Shown here: piece after piece, positions 1 to 12,219 of the stretch
Position numbering within the stretch: position 1 is the stretch's first letter
Layout: the number at the start of each line of letters is the position of its first letter
Assembly: GCA_949126835.1 (NCBI GenBank)
Contig: OX421495.1
Location: forward strand, 5,472,011 to 5,536,010
Direction: 5' to 3'
Length of the DNA: 64,000 nucleotides
Source: Anisus vortex
Taxonomy: Eukaryota; Mollusca; Gastropoda; Planorbidae
Position numbers and translations under genes: made by a program
The notes under the pieces: model-generated
What the model was told of the DNA's origin: nothing
Seen by the model: the letters and a program-made list of their open reading frames with translations, nothing else
The model's database searches: none

Positions 1-3000
1 AAAAATTAGTATCCAGTGGGTACAATATAAATTAGTATCCAGTAGAAACAATATAAATTAGTATCCAGTAGAAACAATATAAATTAGTATCCAGTGGGAG
101 CAATATAAATTAGTATCCAGTAGAAACAATATAAATTACTATCCAGTAGAAACAATATAAATTAGTATCCAGCGGGTACAATATAAATTAGTAGCCTATC
201 CATCAGAACCAATATAAATTAGTATCCAGTGGAAACAATATAAATTAGTATCCAGTGGAAACAATATAAATTAGTATCCAGTGAAAACAATATAAATTAG
301 TATCCAGTGTAAACAATATAAATTAGTATCCAGTGGAGACAATATAAATTAGTATCCACTGGAAACAATATAAATTATAATCCAGTGTAAACAATATAAA
401 TTAGTATCCAGTGGAAACAATATAAATTAGTCTCCAGTGGAAACAATATAAATTAGTATCCAGTGGAAACAATATAAATTAGTATCCAGTGTAAACAATA
501 TAAATTAGTATCCAGTGGAAACAATATAAATTAGTATCCAGTGTAAACAATATAAATTAGTATCCAGTGGAAACAATATAAATTAGTATCCAGTGGAAAC
601 AATATAAATTAGTATCCAGTGGAAACAATATAAATTAGTATCCAGTGGAAACAATATAAATTAGTATCCAGTGGAAACAATATAAATTAATATCCAGTGA
701 AAACAATATAAATTAGTATCCAGTGGGTGAAATCTAAATGTATATCTTATAGAAACAATGTAAACTAGTATCCAGTAGGTTGGACGACAAAAAAATTAAT
801 TAGTATTACTAATATAACTATTATAAAAATTATAACTTATATAAATTAGTATCCAAAAGGTTTAAAATATAAAAAAATTATCCAGTGGGTACAATATTAT
901 CTAATTTCTAGTGGTTCACTATAAATGAGTTTCCCGCAGGTACAATATATAATTATGTATCCTGTAGGCCTAAGTACAATATGAATTAGTATCTAGTAGG
1001 TACAATATAAATTAGTATCCAGTAAGAACAATATAAATTAGTTTCGAGTGGGTACAATATAAATTAGTATCCAGTAGGTAGGCCTACAAAATAAATAAGT
1101 ATCACAATTTAAATTAGTATCCAGTGGGTACAATATAAATGAGTATCCAGTAGGTAGGCCTACTAAATACATTTTTATCCACTGGGTACAATATCAATAA
1201 ATATCAAGTGGGTAGGCTTCTATATAAATTAGTATCCACTGTGTACAATATACAATGATTATTCATTGGTTACACTATAAATTATTATTCAGTAAGTACA
1301 ATATAAATTAGTTTCCAGTTGGTACAAATTAATTTAGTATCCATTAGGTACAATATGATCCAGTAGATACAATACAAATTAGTTTCCAGTTGGTAAAAAT
1401 TAATTTAGTATCCATTAGGTACAATATGATCCAGTTAGTACAATATAAATTAGTATCCAGTAGGTAGGCTACACTATAAATTATTATCCAGTAAGTACGA
1501 TAAATATTATTTTCCAGCCGGTACAACATAATTTAGTATCCAGAAGGTAGGCCTACAAAATAAATTAATATCCAGTATGTAGGCTTAAAAATCAATTGTA
1601 TCACAATATAAATTAGTATCCAGTGGGTTCAATATAAATTAGTATCCTCTTGGTAGGCCTACAAAATAAATTAGTATACAGTAGGTACAATATAATTTAG
1701 TATCCAGTAGGTGCACAATAAATTAGTATCAAGTACGAACATTATAATTTATTATCCAGTAAGTGCAATATAAATTAGTCTCCAGTAGGTACAATATAAT
1801 TTAGTATCCATTAGGTACATTATGATCCAGTAGGTACAATATGAATTAGTATTCCGTAGGTGCACTATAAATTATTATCCAGTAAGTACAATATAAATTA
1901 GTTTCCATCAGGTACAATATAATTTAGTATCCAGTGGGTACAATATGATCAAGTAGGTACAATATAAATTAGTATCTAGTAGGTAGGCCTACAAAAATAA
2001 ATTAGTTTCCAGTAGGTAGGCCTATAAAGTCAATTAGTATCACAATATAAATTAGTATCCTCGTCGTAGGCCTACAAAATAAATTAGTAGGCCTATATAG
2101 TATTTACATGATAAATTAGTAACTAATAGTTACGATCAAAATTATTATCCAGTAAGTAGGCCTACAATATAATTTAGTTTCCAGTAGGTACACTATAAAT
2201 TAGTAATAATTAGGCTACACTATTATTTATTATCCAGTAGGTATCCTACAATATAAATGAGTATCAAGTGGGTACAATATAAATTAGTATCCACTAGGTA
2301 GGTCTATAAAATAAATTCGTGTCCAGTAGGTAGGCCTACAAAATAAATTAGTGTCCAGTAGGTTCAATATAAATTAGTGTTTACAGGGTAGGCCTAAAAA
2401 ATAAATTAGTATTCAGTAGGTACAATATAAATTAGTATCCAGTGGGTACAATATAAATTAGTATCAAGTGGGTACAGTATAAATTAGTATCCAGAAGTAG
2501 GCCTACAAAATAAATGAGTATCCAGTGGGTACAATATAAATTAGTATCCAGTGGGTACAATATAAATTAGTATCAAGTGGGTACAGTATATATTAGTATC
2601 CAGAAGTAGGCCTACAAAATAAATTAGTATCCAGTAGGCCAGTAGGTAGGCCTACAAAATAAATAAGTATCCAGAATGTACCACATAAATTATTATCCTA
2701 TAATGGGCCTACACTATAAATTCTTATCCAGTGGGTTCAGTAAATATTAGTAACCAGTAGATTTAATATAATTTAATTTCCATTAGGTACAATACAAATA
2801 AGTATCCAGTATGTACAATATGAATTAGTATCCAGTAGGTACAATATAATTTAGTATCCAGTAGGTACACTATAATTTAGTATCCAGTAGGTACAATATA
2901 ATTTAGTATCCAGTAGGTACAATATAATTTAGTATCCAGTAGGTACAATATATAAATTAGAATTCAGTAGGTAGAATATTATTTAGGAACCAGTAGGTAG

Positions 3001-4150
3001 GCTACAATATAAATTAGTATCCAGTTAGTACAATATAATTTAGTATCCAGAAGGTACTATATAAATAAGTATCCAGTAGGTTCAATATAAATTAGTATCC
3101 AGTAGGTACAATATAATTTAGTATCCAGTAGGTACACTATAATTTAGTATCCAGTAGGTACAATATAATTTAGTATCCAGTAGGTACAATATAATTTAGT
3201 ATCCAGTAGGTACAATATATAAATTAGAATTCAGTAGGTAGAATATTATTTAGGAACCAGTAGGTAGGCTACAATATAAATTAGTATCCAGTTAGTACAA
3301 TATAATTTAGTATCCAGAAGGTACAATATAAATTAGTATCCACTAGGTAGGTCTATAAAATAAATTCGTGTCCAGTAGGTAGGCCTACAAAATAAATTAG
3401 TGTCCAGTAGGTTCAATATAAATTAGTGTTTACAGGGTAGGCCTAAAAAATAAATTAGTATTCAGTAGGTACAATATAAATTAGTATCCAGTGGGTACAA
3501 TATAAATTAGTATCAAGTGGGTACAGTATAAATTAGTATCCAGAAGTAGGCCTACAAAATAAATGAGTATCCAGTGGGTACAATATAAATTAGTATCCAG
3601 TGGGTACAATATAAATTAGTATCAAGTGGGTACAGTATATATTAGTATCCAGAAGTAGGCCTACAAAATAAATTAGTATCCAGTAGGCCAGTAGGTAGGC
3701 CTACAAAATAAATAAGTATCCAGAATGTACCACATAAATTATTATCCTATAATGGGCCTACACTATAAATTCTTATCCAGTGGGTTCAGTAAATATTAGT
3801 AACCAGTAGATTTAATATAATTTAATTTCCATTAGGTACAATACAAATAAGTATCCAGTATGTACAATATGAATTAGTATCCAGTAGGTACAATATAATT
3901 TAGTATCCAGTAGGTACACTATAATTTAGTATCCAGTAGGTACAATATAATTTAGTATCCAGTAGGTACAATATAATTTAGTATCCAGTAGGTACAATAT
4001 ATAAATTAGAATTCAGTAGGTAGAATATTATTTAGGAACCAGTAGGTAGGCTACAATATAAATTAGTATCCAGTTAGTACAATATAATTTAGTATCCAGA
4101 AGGTACTATATAAATAAGTATCCAGTAGGTTCAATATAAATTAGTATCCA
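1..4150. repeat. AT-rich 26-bp satellite array
   Basis: Nearly the whole first 4.1 kb is a tandem array with a unit of about 26 bp whose core reads TTAGTATCCAGT followed by a variable part (GGAAACAATATAAA or AGGTACAATATAAT). Units in 1-730 are the most uniform. After 730 the units diverge, and many carry an inserted TAGGCCTAC block. No coding signal is present; the short open frames inside are repeat translations. The left edge lies outside the window. Confidence 0.95.
2271..4150. repeat. Large internal duplication in the satellite, offset 1049 bp
   Basis: About 830 bp starting near 2271 recurs near-identically from 3320, with a constant offset of 1049 bp. For example, the CCACTAGGTAGGTCTATAAA variant is at 2291 and 3340, and TAATGGGCCTACACT is at 2701 and 3750. 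The ends fall near 3101 and 4150. The near-identity of otherwise diverged units shows a recent unequal exchange or segmental duplication on top of an old array. Confidence 0.9.
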
Positions 4151-5100
4151 ATTTAAATTAGTATCCAGTAGGTAGGCTCTAGAATATAAATTACAATCCA
4201 GTAGGCCTACTATATAAATTATTTTCAACCTCACACCTCTTTTACCTGCGCGCGTGCAATTAAAACATGTCTATATATATACGCAGGTGTGCATACTAAA
4301 ATGAAAACAACAACAAACAACACAGAAGAAATGATTTCTTTTATTTACCAGTAACGAGAATTTAATTTTAGACTGTTTATCTTTTTTACTTTCACTGTTT
4401 TTTAGTGTTTAATCTTTAAAAATCATTTTTTTAAAATGCAAAATGAGTAGATCTAATGCATAGATTATATTTAAAACAAACATACACGTTTTTCTCCGCA
4501 CCGTAATTTGACATAATATGTTGATGATTTTTATACATCATATAATCTAACTCCATTCATTAACTCCTGGACTTCACCCTTTCCCCTTATTTTCACCCCC
4601 CCACCCCCCCCCACCCCCACACGCAAACAATCATAAATGACAATAGAGATAGCTAGCTATATTCGACTCTCTATATAAATTATAGGCTACATAAAAAAAC
4701 GTCGAAACATAAGTCTTATTAGTGTTCTGTTTATCCTTTCTACATTAAAATGTTTTATATAAATGCTAAAACAAACTCCAGTTAAAAGATAACATTAATT
4801 ATTATTCTTTGTGTTCGTTTGAAACATTTTTAACTGCAGAAATATTCAGAATCTATCACTTTTCCTTTTTTCAATTTGCCGGCCGATTCAGTAAAAAACC
4901 TTTGACCTATCAGAGTTCAGCATTCTGGAAACCCCCTTCTAAAAATAGAACTGATGTTGAAAACCGAGTCACCGGTTGGGGCAAAAGATTGAAAATTAAA
5001 GAATGGGACTCATAATATAGCTTAATTTTTAGCTCACTTTATGTAATACACAATCATCTACTTTTTTCATTACAAACGGTGTGTTTAAAACGCATACATT
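4151..5100. other. AT-rich unique DNA, no gene seen
   Basis: This stretch holds poly-A/T tracts, a C-rich tract near 4596-4620 and no repeat array. Short open frames such as 4809-5015 lack splice sites, domains or codon bias that would support them. Confidence 0.6.
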
Positions 5101-5170
5101 TGATTGTTTGCAGCTAAACACATCGCCAGCCGACACTGCTGGGGAAAAAAAAACAAGAAACGAGCCAGTG

Positions 5171-5357
5171 ACCCAGTTAGCCAATCGAAGCGTTTAGCGA
5201 CGTCAGGCGGAGTTCGTGAAGCTGAGCGTGTTGAAACACGTACGGTGGTTGCTTATAGCCTGCTTCGTAGCCTTTTAAATGCACGGTTATTTCACATAGA
5301 CTTGGATATTATATAGTTAAAAAAACACTTTCTTTGTGGCAAGGACTGTCTGCTCAG
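5171..5357 (+). promoter_or_regulatory. Candidate distal promoter and 5' non-coding exon of the bZIP gene
   Basis: Seen: a CCAAT box at 5181-5185, a near-consensus CRE (CGACGTCA) at 5198-5205, a TATA-like TTTTAAAT at 5273-5280, and a clean donor CTCAG|GTTAGT with the junction at 5357/5358. The region is CpG-richer than its AT-rich surroundings. The first bZIP coding exon opens with a bare splice acceptor only 10 bases before its ATG, so at least one upstream non-coding exon is required. This is the best-looking candidate upstream. Joining it to the exon at 22932 is inference, and a nearer promoter around 22670-22830 is the alternative. Confidence 0.35.
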
Positions 5358-6200
5358 GTTAGTTTGATTAAATCATTATTATTTCTTTATTTTCCCCTAC
5401 ATTTTGTGTTTATTATCGAACTTGATTTTTTATTTTATCGAATACCGCGCGTTCATTAACATAAAAATAAAAGTGCTTGTTTTTTTTCTATTCTTTCCTG
5501 CTCTCGCTTAATACAAAACCTTAGCGTTGTTATAACGAGGGCTTTATTTTATGGTATAAATAATGTAAATGCGCAAGATATTGTGAAATTTAATGCATGA
5601 TAGATAAAATATTTGGGCACAAGCTGGTGATGGAGTGATGGATCTATGATGGGGGAGGACTATTTCTGCGTGAGTGATGCGGCTTTTAAGCCCTCCTTCA
5701 CCCCCTCCCCTCGTTTTCTTCCCCCCTCGCTCTCGGCTCGACCAGTAGATTGTTTGTGAGCAGAAAGAGCGCCATATCGTCGTGTGTTCTAACGGTACGA
5801 AAGTTTAACAGGGGGGAGGCGTGTGTGTGAGGGGGGGGGGGGGCGGTAAACGAGACTCAACTGTCCTCGACTGACCTGGCGATAGAAGTTGCAGAGTTAT
5901 ACACACACAAACATAATATACGCAACATAATATGCACAACTGGTCCTAATGAATCTTATACGTGTGCGCGATAATCTGTGGACACATCCCAGCACTGTAT
6001 CCTAAGACCACGACAGGGAGCTTGCTTGAATGGTAACTGAAGTCGATTTTTACAAAGCCCTCTAAAGCTTATATATATATTTTACTACTATACACTCACA
6101 CACGCACACACACACGCACACACACACGCACACACACACGCACACACCTATTGTAACAGTGGATTCTCAGCTAATTGCTGTTCCTAAGGATATGTGAACG
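5358..6200. other. Unique DNA with G-rich tract and CACACG microsatellite
   Basis: No gene is visible. Low-complexity parts are a poly-G run at about 5830-5843 and a (CACACACG)n microsatellite at about 6093-6147. Confidence 0.6.
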
Positions 6201-6202
6201 GG

Positions 6203-6620
6203 CCCTAAGGGGCCGTCCGTAAATGACGTCTATACATGACGTCACGCACATAGTGGAGGGAAAGACGTGGTCAACCATTTGTGCCGAGAGAAAAAGGGGG
6301 TGGGGTTAAGCAATGTGACGTCTTTAATTAAATGAAATTTTTCTACTTGAATAAGTTTCACTTCATTAATCAACTGAATTACTAGATCTAATTATAAAAT
6401 GTGTATTGTGATACTTACAAGACAATGATAATAAAGGTGAATTGAAACATTTTGAAATCGGAAATTTTGGGCGTGTGTGTGTGTGTGCAGAGTTTTGGGG
6501 CGTATATATTGTATGGGACATTTTGTGCTGTGACGATGCCACTAAGTTGGGGGGGGGGGTAGGGGGAAGGATAAAAATTGGCCTAAATCAAGTCACGGCA
6601 TTTATGGACGGCCCCTCAGC
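6203..6620. mobile_element. MITE with inverted ends GGGGCCGTCC-TAAATG
   Basis: The left end (about 6206) reads TAAGGGGCCGTCCGTAAATG. The right end (about 6600-6618) reads CATTTATGGACGGCCCCTCA, whose reverse complement matches the left end with few differences. A full CRE palindrome TGACGTCA is at 6237-6244 inside the left end. The interior is non-coding and includes a G-rich stretch. A related degenerate interior recurs at about 10380-10430. Superfamily not assigned. Confidence 0.65.
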
Positions 6621-6763
6621 CTATGGCTCTATCACCAGTCCCACTTGCGGTGATTTTAAAGTTTTAATAGCGTTCTTGCCCTACTCCCATCTCTATGCCC
6701 CTCCCCCCCTTCCCTTCCTCAACTCTCTCTATTTCACCCTTATCCTGACATACATATATAGTA

Positions 6764-6787
6764 TACTTATATATATATATATATAGG

Positions 6788-6850
<63 letters not shown>
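6764..6850. repeat. (AT)n microsatellite
   Basis: A nearly pure TA dinucleotide run of about 80 bp, interrupted once by GGCC near 6787. Confidence 0.95.
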
Positions 6851-6852
<2 letters not shown>

Positions 6853-6899
6853 CAGAAATATAAATATTTGAAGACCGAATGAATAATTAAATTCACGTG

Positions 6900-8380
6900 G
6901 GCAAGTGGGTGGGTGAGTAGGTTGATCAATAAATAGTACAGATAAATTATAACAAATTACACATTTGATAGAGGGATGAGTAAATAAATTTTAATAGATA
7001 CATAGATAATTTTAAACAGATAAACAGAGTAAGAAATGCAGAAAGAGACAGACAGGTATATGAGAACATATTTTGTACCCTATATCAATAGATACATTGA
7101 TATCTTGATATATAAATAAATAGATAAGAAGAGATATTAAAGATAGTCAATTGATAAATATATCAATGAATAGATACACTGGTGGATTTATAAAATGTAG
7201 ATGGATGGATTGATGGGTGGATGGATATATATATATATTATATATATATAATACAGAATGTATAGATAATATTATTGATAGATGGATGAGTGGATAGATA
7301 TATAGATTGATAGATATATGAGGGCATGGATGGATAGATGGTTGATTGGATAGATAGGCGGATAGATAGCTAGATAGTTAGATAGTTAAATGGACAAATA
7401 GATGGGATGGGTGGATATATATAGATATATATAGATATAAATATATATAGATATAAAGATAAGTATGAGGGAATGGATAGAAAGACTAAATGGCAGATGG
7501 ATGACTATATAGATTGGTGGATATATAGATGGGTGGATATATAGATGGGTGGATATATAGATGGGTGGATATATAGATGGGTGGATATATAGATGGGTGG
7601 ATATATAGATGGGTGGATATATAGATGGGTGGATATATAGATGGGTGGATATATAGATGGGTGGATATATAGATGGGTGGATATATAGATGGGTGGATAT
7701 ATAGATGGGTGGATATATAGATGGGTGGATATATAGATTGGTGGATATATAGATGGGTGGATATATAGATGGGTGGATATATAGATGGGTGGATATATAG
7801 ATGGGTGGATATATAGATGGGTGGATATATAGATGGGTGGATATATAGATGGGTGGATATATAGATGGGTGGATATATAGATGGGTGGATATATAGATGG
7901 GTGGATATATAGATGGGTGGATATATAGATGGGTGGATATATAGATGGGTGGATATATAGATGGGTGGATATATAGATGGGTGGATATATAGATGGGTGG
8001 ATATATAGATTGGTGGATATATAGATGGGTGGATATATAGATGGGTGGATATATAGATGGGTGGATATATAGATGGGTGGATATATAGATGGGTGGATAT
8101 ATAGATGGGTGGATATATAGATGGGTGGATATATAGATGGGTGGATATATAGATGGGTGGATATATAGATGGGTGGATATATAGATGGGTGGATATATAG
8201 AGACACATACAAAGACGAGGTTCTGGATAGATAGGTTTGTGGATGAATCGATATAAAGATGTGTGAATGGATAAATAGATTTATTTACATATAGAACCAT
8301 GTATGAATAGGTGGATGTGTGAATACAAAGGTGGGTTGATAGATAGATATCTAGATAGATGGACAGACAGATATTTAAAC
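6900..8380. repeat. GATA-type degenerate repeats flanking a 16-bp minisatellite
   Basis: Diverged GATA/GGATGGAT-like sequence surrounds a highly uniform core at about 7508-8200. The core repeats the 16-bp unit ATGGGTGGATATATAG about 43 times, with only isolated T-for-G changes (near 7518, 7738 and 8010). Because 16 is not a multiple of 3, the minus strand stays open in all three frames with a 16-residue Ile/Tyr/Pro/His/Ser-rich periodic translation. These frames are artefacts, not genes. Confidence 0.95.
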
Positions 8381-8900
8381 GCGTGGACAAAATAGTTCAT
8401 ATAGACAGCAACACAAACCCTTTAGCTAGATCTGCATTCTCGCATATACAGATACCACGGTAATCTAATATAACTATAGCCAATGCTTTTGACCCCTGAC
8501 CTCATTTCTGCATCACCGATCTTTGCCTACCTTTCTTACCTACCTTGCGTCTTATCTATTCATAGACCAGGACTGCCATCTCACTTATATCAGGTGCAAA
8601 GAGTGTGTGTGTGGGGGGGGGGGCTGTCTTACATGCCCGCTCCCCCCTGGTCTGCGAACTGGAAGACATCTGATATATATGTAAGACTGTATGTATACTG
8701 TGGACACTCGTCGTATCTTTTGCGGTATCTCGACCTCCCCCCCACCCCACCCCCCGACACATTCTGTAAAAGACTATAGAACTAAACCTACACACAAATA
8801 AGGCCCAAATGTGTTTTTCTTATAGAGGATGGATTTAAACCTCAGTTTGTATGATGGGATTTTGTTTTTCGTTTTGGGGAGGTCAGTGGAGGGAGGGGGG
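8381..8900. other. Unique DNA, no gene seen
   Basis: Mixed unique sequence with G- and C-homopolymer tracts (8612-8622, 8738-8755). The two overlapping short open frames on opposite strands have no supporting signals. Confidence 0.5.
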
Positions 8901-9149
8901 GTTGCGATGGCCCAGAGGCAATGCGTTCGGCTGGCGTACCGAAGGTCCTGGGTTCGAATCCTGGTGGAGGCTTAGAATTTGTTCTCGTGTATGACGTGTA
9001 CCCAGCTCTGATGGGGTACCTGACTTTAGTTTGGGGTAAAGTAAAGAAGTCTGGGCATTGTTCTGGCCACACAGTCCCCTAGTTTGCTGAACGCTGCTTC
9101 ACCTGCCCCCATGGGATCAATTTTGTCCGACGGGATACTTTACTTTACT
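8901..9149 (+). mobile_element. tRNA-derived SINE (family 1)
   Basis: The head carries an A-box-like segment (GTTGCGATGGCCCAGAGGCA) and a perfect B-box (GGTTCGAATCC, at about 8951). The conserved body contains TACCCAGCTCTGATGGG, GGGTAAAGTAAAG, TGGCCACACA and GAACGCTGCTTCACC, and ends in TACTTTACTTTA. The same body recurs at 15150, 29041 (minus), 44222 (minus), 52530 and 57605, which defines a family. Confidence 0.85.
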
Positions 9150-9489
9150 CTGGGAGGTCAGTGAGGAAGTTGCTGCCCATCAAAACCCCCCATTCAGTTT
9201 TTTTCCAGGTGTTCCCATCGACCTGTGCAACGCGTGTCCCATTCACACAAATCATGTGTACGACCATTTAATGGTCCGCGGGCCACCTGTTGCACGCCCC
9301 ATCTCCATTACATGTTACTTGCGAAATGGAAAGCTGAAATAAAAGTCTATGAATGGTAACATTTAAAAAAAAAATTTATTGTTTGTTTTACTCATATATA
9401 TTTATATATATAAATATCGTGGGCATACAAGTAAATACAAGTTGGGGACCCCTGTAGATATTCGAACTCAAAGTAGGTTGTAAAATCAA

Positions 9490-9715
9490 AACGACGCTCT
9501 TTGGGTTTGAATACCGATGGGAGGGGGGGGGGGATTCAAAGTCTACACAGCTCTGATTCATAACTTAGAAGCTTGGGAAACTGACACTTGGAGGGAGGGA
9601 GGGGGTATTATCTTAGCCACACAATCCCGATTCATGTAGTGGCTTGTAAAAGAGATACTGGAAAAAGCTGCTTCACTAGCCCTGTGGATTAAAAACGGTC
9701 ATCAATGGATACCAG
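9490..9715 (+). mobile_element. Diverged SINE (family 1) copy
   Basis: The block order matches family 1 at low identity: TTTGAATACC, then CTACACAGCTCTGATTC, then AGCCACACAATCCC, then GCTGCTTCACTAGCCCTGTGG. An old copy with indels. Confidence 0.55.
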
Positions 9716-9849
9716 ATGTATTATTTTAAAAAAATACTATAATAACAATATTCAATATTAATAACAGTACAATTGTATTTTTCATATTAATCACAATTAT
9801 AATAAGTGCAACAATAATATTTGCAGCCAAAAAAAAAAGTGACTACTAC

Positions 9850-9929
9850 TTAACTCTTTCTATACATTTTGCCATACTGTATGCCGTAACATTATGGCTC
9901 GGCTTGATTTTACGTATGGAAAGAGTTAA
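9850..9929. mobile_element. 80-bp TTAA-flanked foldback MITE
   Basis: Starts TTAACTCTTTCTATAC and ends GTATGGAAAGAGTTAA, a near-perfect inverted repeat delimited by TTAA. TTAA ends suggest the piggyBac type. No coding capacity. Confidence 0.6.
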
Positions 9930-10032
9930 TTTAGATTTTTGTAACGAGAAAACAACACCATTTTCTCCTCCATTAAAAGTTCAACCATTTTGTTGTATAT
10001 TATTATAACTCGACTTTTTTTTCTAATTTTCT

Positions 10033-10112
10033 AATACCACGTTTTCAAGTAGCTTGTTACAATGTTATATCTAACACCACGTTTTCAAGTAGCTTGCTAC
10101 AGTGCTACATTT
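10033..10112. repeat. Short tandem duplication
   Basis: Two copies of a unit of roughly 45 bp containing CACGTTTTCAAGTAGCTTG, at about 10038 and 10078. Confidence 0.7.
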
Positions 10113-10309
10113 AATGATTTAAATCAATCAAGCAGATCTTTATTGGAATCCTGATTATAATATTCTGATTAAAGCTACTTAGATTTCAGCTAGATGACAA
10201 ATATTTCAAAACAATTACCAAAAAAAAAATAGGCCTACGTACAACGAAGATCTACTACACTGACAATAAAACTGATTTAAGTTTGTTTATAATGTGCTGA
10301 CATATACGA

Positions 10310-10440
10310 AACGGATTAAAGTGTGCGTGTTTGTGTGGGGGGGGGGGGGTCTGACTTTTTGGTTATGACGTGTAAAGATGGGGGGGGGGGGCCTCAGGGG
10401 GAAGGGTAAAAGTAGGTCAAAATCGCTTAATGTCATACAT
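10310..10440. repeat. G-rich fragment related to the MITE at 6203
   Basis: Two poly-G tracts, then GGGGGAAGGGTAAAAGTAGG, resembling the interior of the 6203 element near 6555. The ends are not conserved. Confidence 0.4.
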
Positions 10441-10582
10441 GTACGACACCTATGAAAAAAATTACGTCACAATGTCACAATGTACTCGATATCCATTGCA
10501 ACGTAACAAATATTTTTTGTTGTTAAACTTCTCTTTAAAAAAAAAAAAAAGAACTGCTAAAATATATTATTCACACAGTCAG

Positions 10583-10593
10583 CCACACACACA

Positions 10594-10631
<38 letters not shown>
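10583..10631. repeat. (CA)n microsatellite
   Basis: A run of about 50 bp of CA dinucleotides. Confidence 0.95.
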
Positions 10632-10632
<1 letters not shown>

Positions 10633-10925
10633 TCCTTCACTCTCACACGAAACAAACTCACTTCCCAGAGCTGAAAACAAACAAACACACCCCACCTACA
10701 CACATAATGGATTTGGGATAGGTCTACAAGTGACTAAATATTAAAAAAGGAAACTGACCATATTTGTTCTACTGACCAGAATACTGACCAGACTGTTCGT
10801 TATGCACAACCACTAATGTATTAAATTTACATACTGTTCATATCCAGTAACAACTTAAAAACGTGTGTAAATTGTAAAAATATCATAATTTAAATCTCCA
10901 TTTATTTCATTATTAAATCCATGTA

Positions 10926-11897
10926 GGGGAAACTGTGGTAAAATGGGATAGCGGGGTAAAACGAGACACACGAATTACTGAAAAACTGAAAGTCGGAGCG
11001 CTTTAGAAATGAGTCTATTAAAGAGATCACGTGATACTGCATTGCCGGCAAAATGCATTTTGTTTGGCTGAGCTACGTGCGTCAGTGAGAGGCAAATATT
11101 TCAATTTTAAATATTTTGATCTATTTTTATGCTTACGATGCAAATGTGTTCATTAAGAAAAAAAATACATATTTGTCAAACAAGAATTAACATTCTGGTA
11201 GATATTTATGTGGGCAATGCTAATAGATATCTAAGTTTGACCTACTTAAGCAGGGCAGTGTGTGGTTTGGAGGCTTTGTGAACAAGGTTATGTTGGGGTA
11301 AAACAGGACAAAACAATGGGGCAAAATGGGAAAATACGGTTAACTCAATAAATCATTTGTGTTTCTTTTGAAACAAACAAATCTCATCTTTTTTTTTGTG
11401 GTGTCATTATTGTCCACCACTTGCTTGTTCTGTACACAGAATGTCGTTTACATGTCAATGTTATCTTTGATACGACAGGGTTTTTTCCCTTAAGTATCTC
11501 GTTTTACCCCAGGTTCCCCTACTCTGAGAGTGCAGAAAACTGGGTAGCCTGTCAAGGTGACAGTAACAGGCGGGCACACTACAGCTGTGCAGGTCTGGAT
11601 GAAAGAAACATAGCCCCAGTTTTCGTTTGTGAACTCTGCGACGACTGACATTTGATTTAGCATACCCCCAGCGTATGTCTCGTTTTACCCCAAGCATGGG
11701 GCAAAATGGGAAAATACGGTTAGCCCAATAAATCATTTGTGTCTCTGTTGAAACTAACAAATCTCATATTTTTTTGTTGTGACATTGTTGTCCACTACTT
11801 GCTTGTTCAGTACACAGAATGTCGTTTACATGTCAATGTTATCTTTGATACGACAGGGTTTTTTCCCTTAAGTATCTCGTTTTACCCCAGGTTCCCC
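10926..11897 (+). mobile_element. TA-flanked TIR transposon remnant (Tc1/mariner-pogo type)
   Basis: Left end GGGGAAACTGTGGTAAAATG and right end TTTTACCCCAGGTTCCCC are inverted copies of each other, each flanked by TA (10924-10925 and 11898-11899). TA duplication is typical of Tc1/mariner/pogo elements. An internal block of about 200 bp (11316-11521) that includes a third terminal copy recurs at 11696-11897, offset 380 bp. Between the copies sits a short coding remnant (next entry). The catalytic domain is missing, so the element is non-autonomous. Confidence 0.75.
11525..11648 (+). pseudogene. C-terminal Cys/His fragment of a transposase
   Basis: About 40 residues read ENWVACQG, then AHYSCAGL, then FVCELC and a stop. 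The Trp, His and Cys spacing resembles the zinc-binding PHD-like tails found at the C-terminus of some pogo-type transposases. The first Cys pair is degraded (only one Cys before RAHYSC). It lies inside the TA-flanked element, which supports the assignment. No catalytic DDE segment remains. Confidence 0.5.
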
Positions 11898-11925
11898 TAC
11901 ACAAGTATTATATATATATATATAA

Positions 11926-11958
<33 letters not shown>

Positions 11959-12215
11959 GAGACAGACAGACAAAGAGAGGAAGAAAAAGAATATTTCTAA
12001 GAAAACAAAACTTAAAAAATTTTTTTTTTACTATGAACAATATTTAGAATATCCGTTTTTAATTTACGTGCTATAATTATTTAGAAAGATTCACTCAATT
12101 GGGATACCCAGTACAAAAATAAATAAATTTGTATTACATAGTAAATCCAAAAAATTTCATTACTCATAAAGAGTATCAAAACGTATTTATTGTAAGAAAT
12201 CAAAGGCCATAAAAA
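11898..12215. other. Low-complexity and unique DNA
   Basis: A (TA)n and GA-rich stretch (11911-11985), then AT-rich unique sequence. No gene seen. Confidence 0.6.
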
Positions 12216-12219
12216 TATA

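Noticed and set aside
7386..8390. Long minus-strand frames of Tyr/Ile/Ser/Pro/His repeats
   Set aside because: They translate a 16-bp satellite that is open in all three frames; no start context, splice sites or composition typical of a gene.
8901..9000. tRNA gene
   Set aside because: A- and B-box-like sequences are present but no cloverleaf closes, and the same head is joined to a repeated body elsewhere, so it is a SINE.
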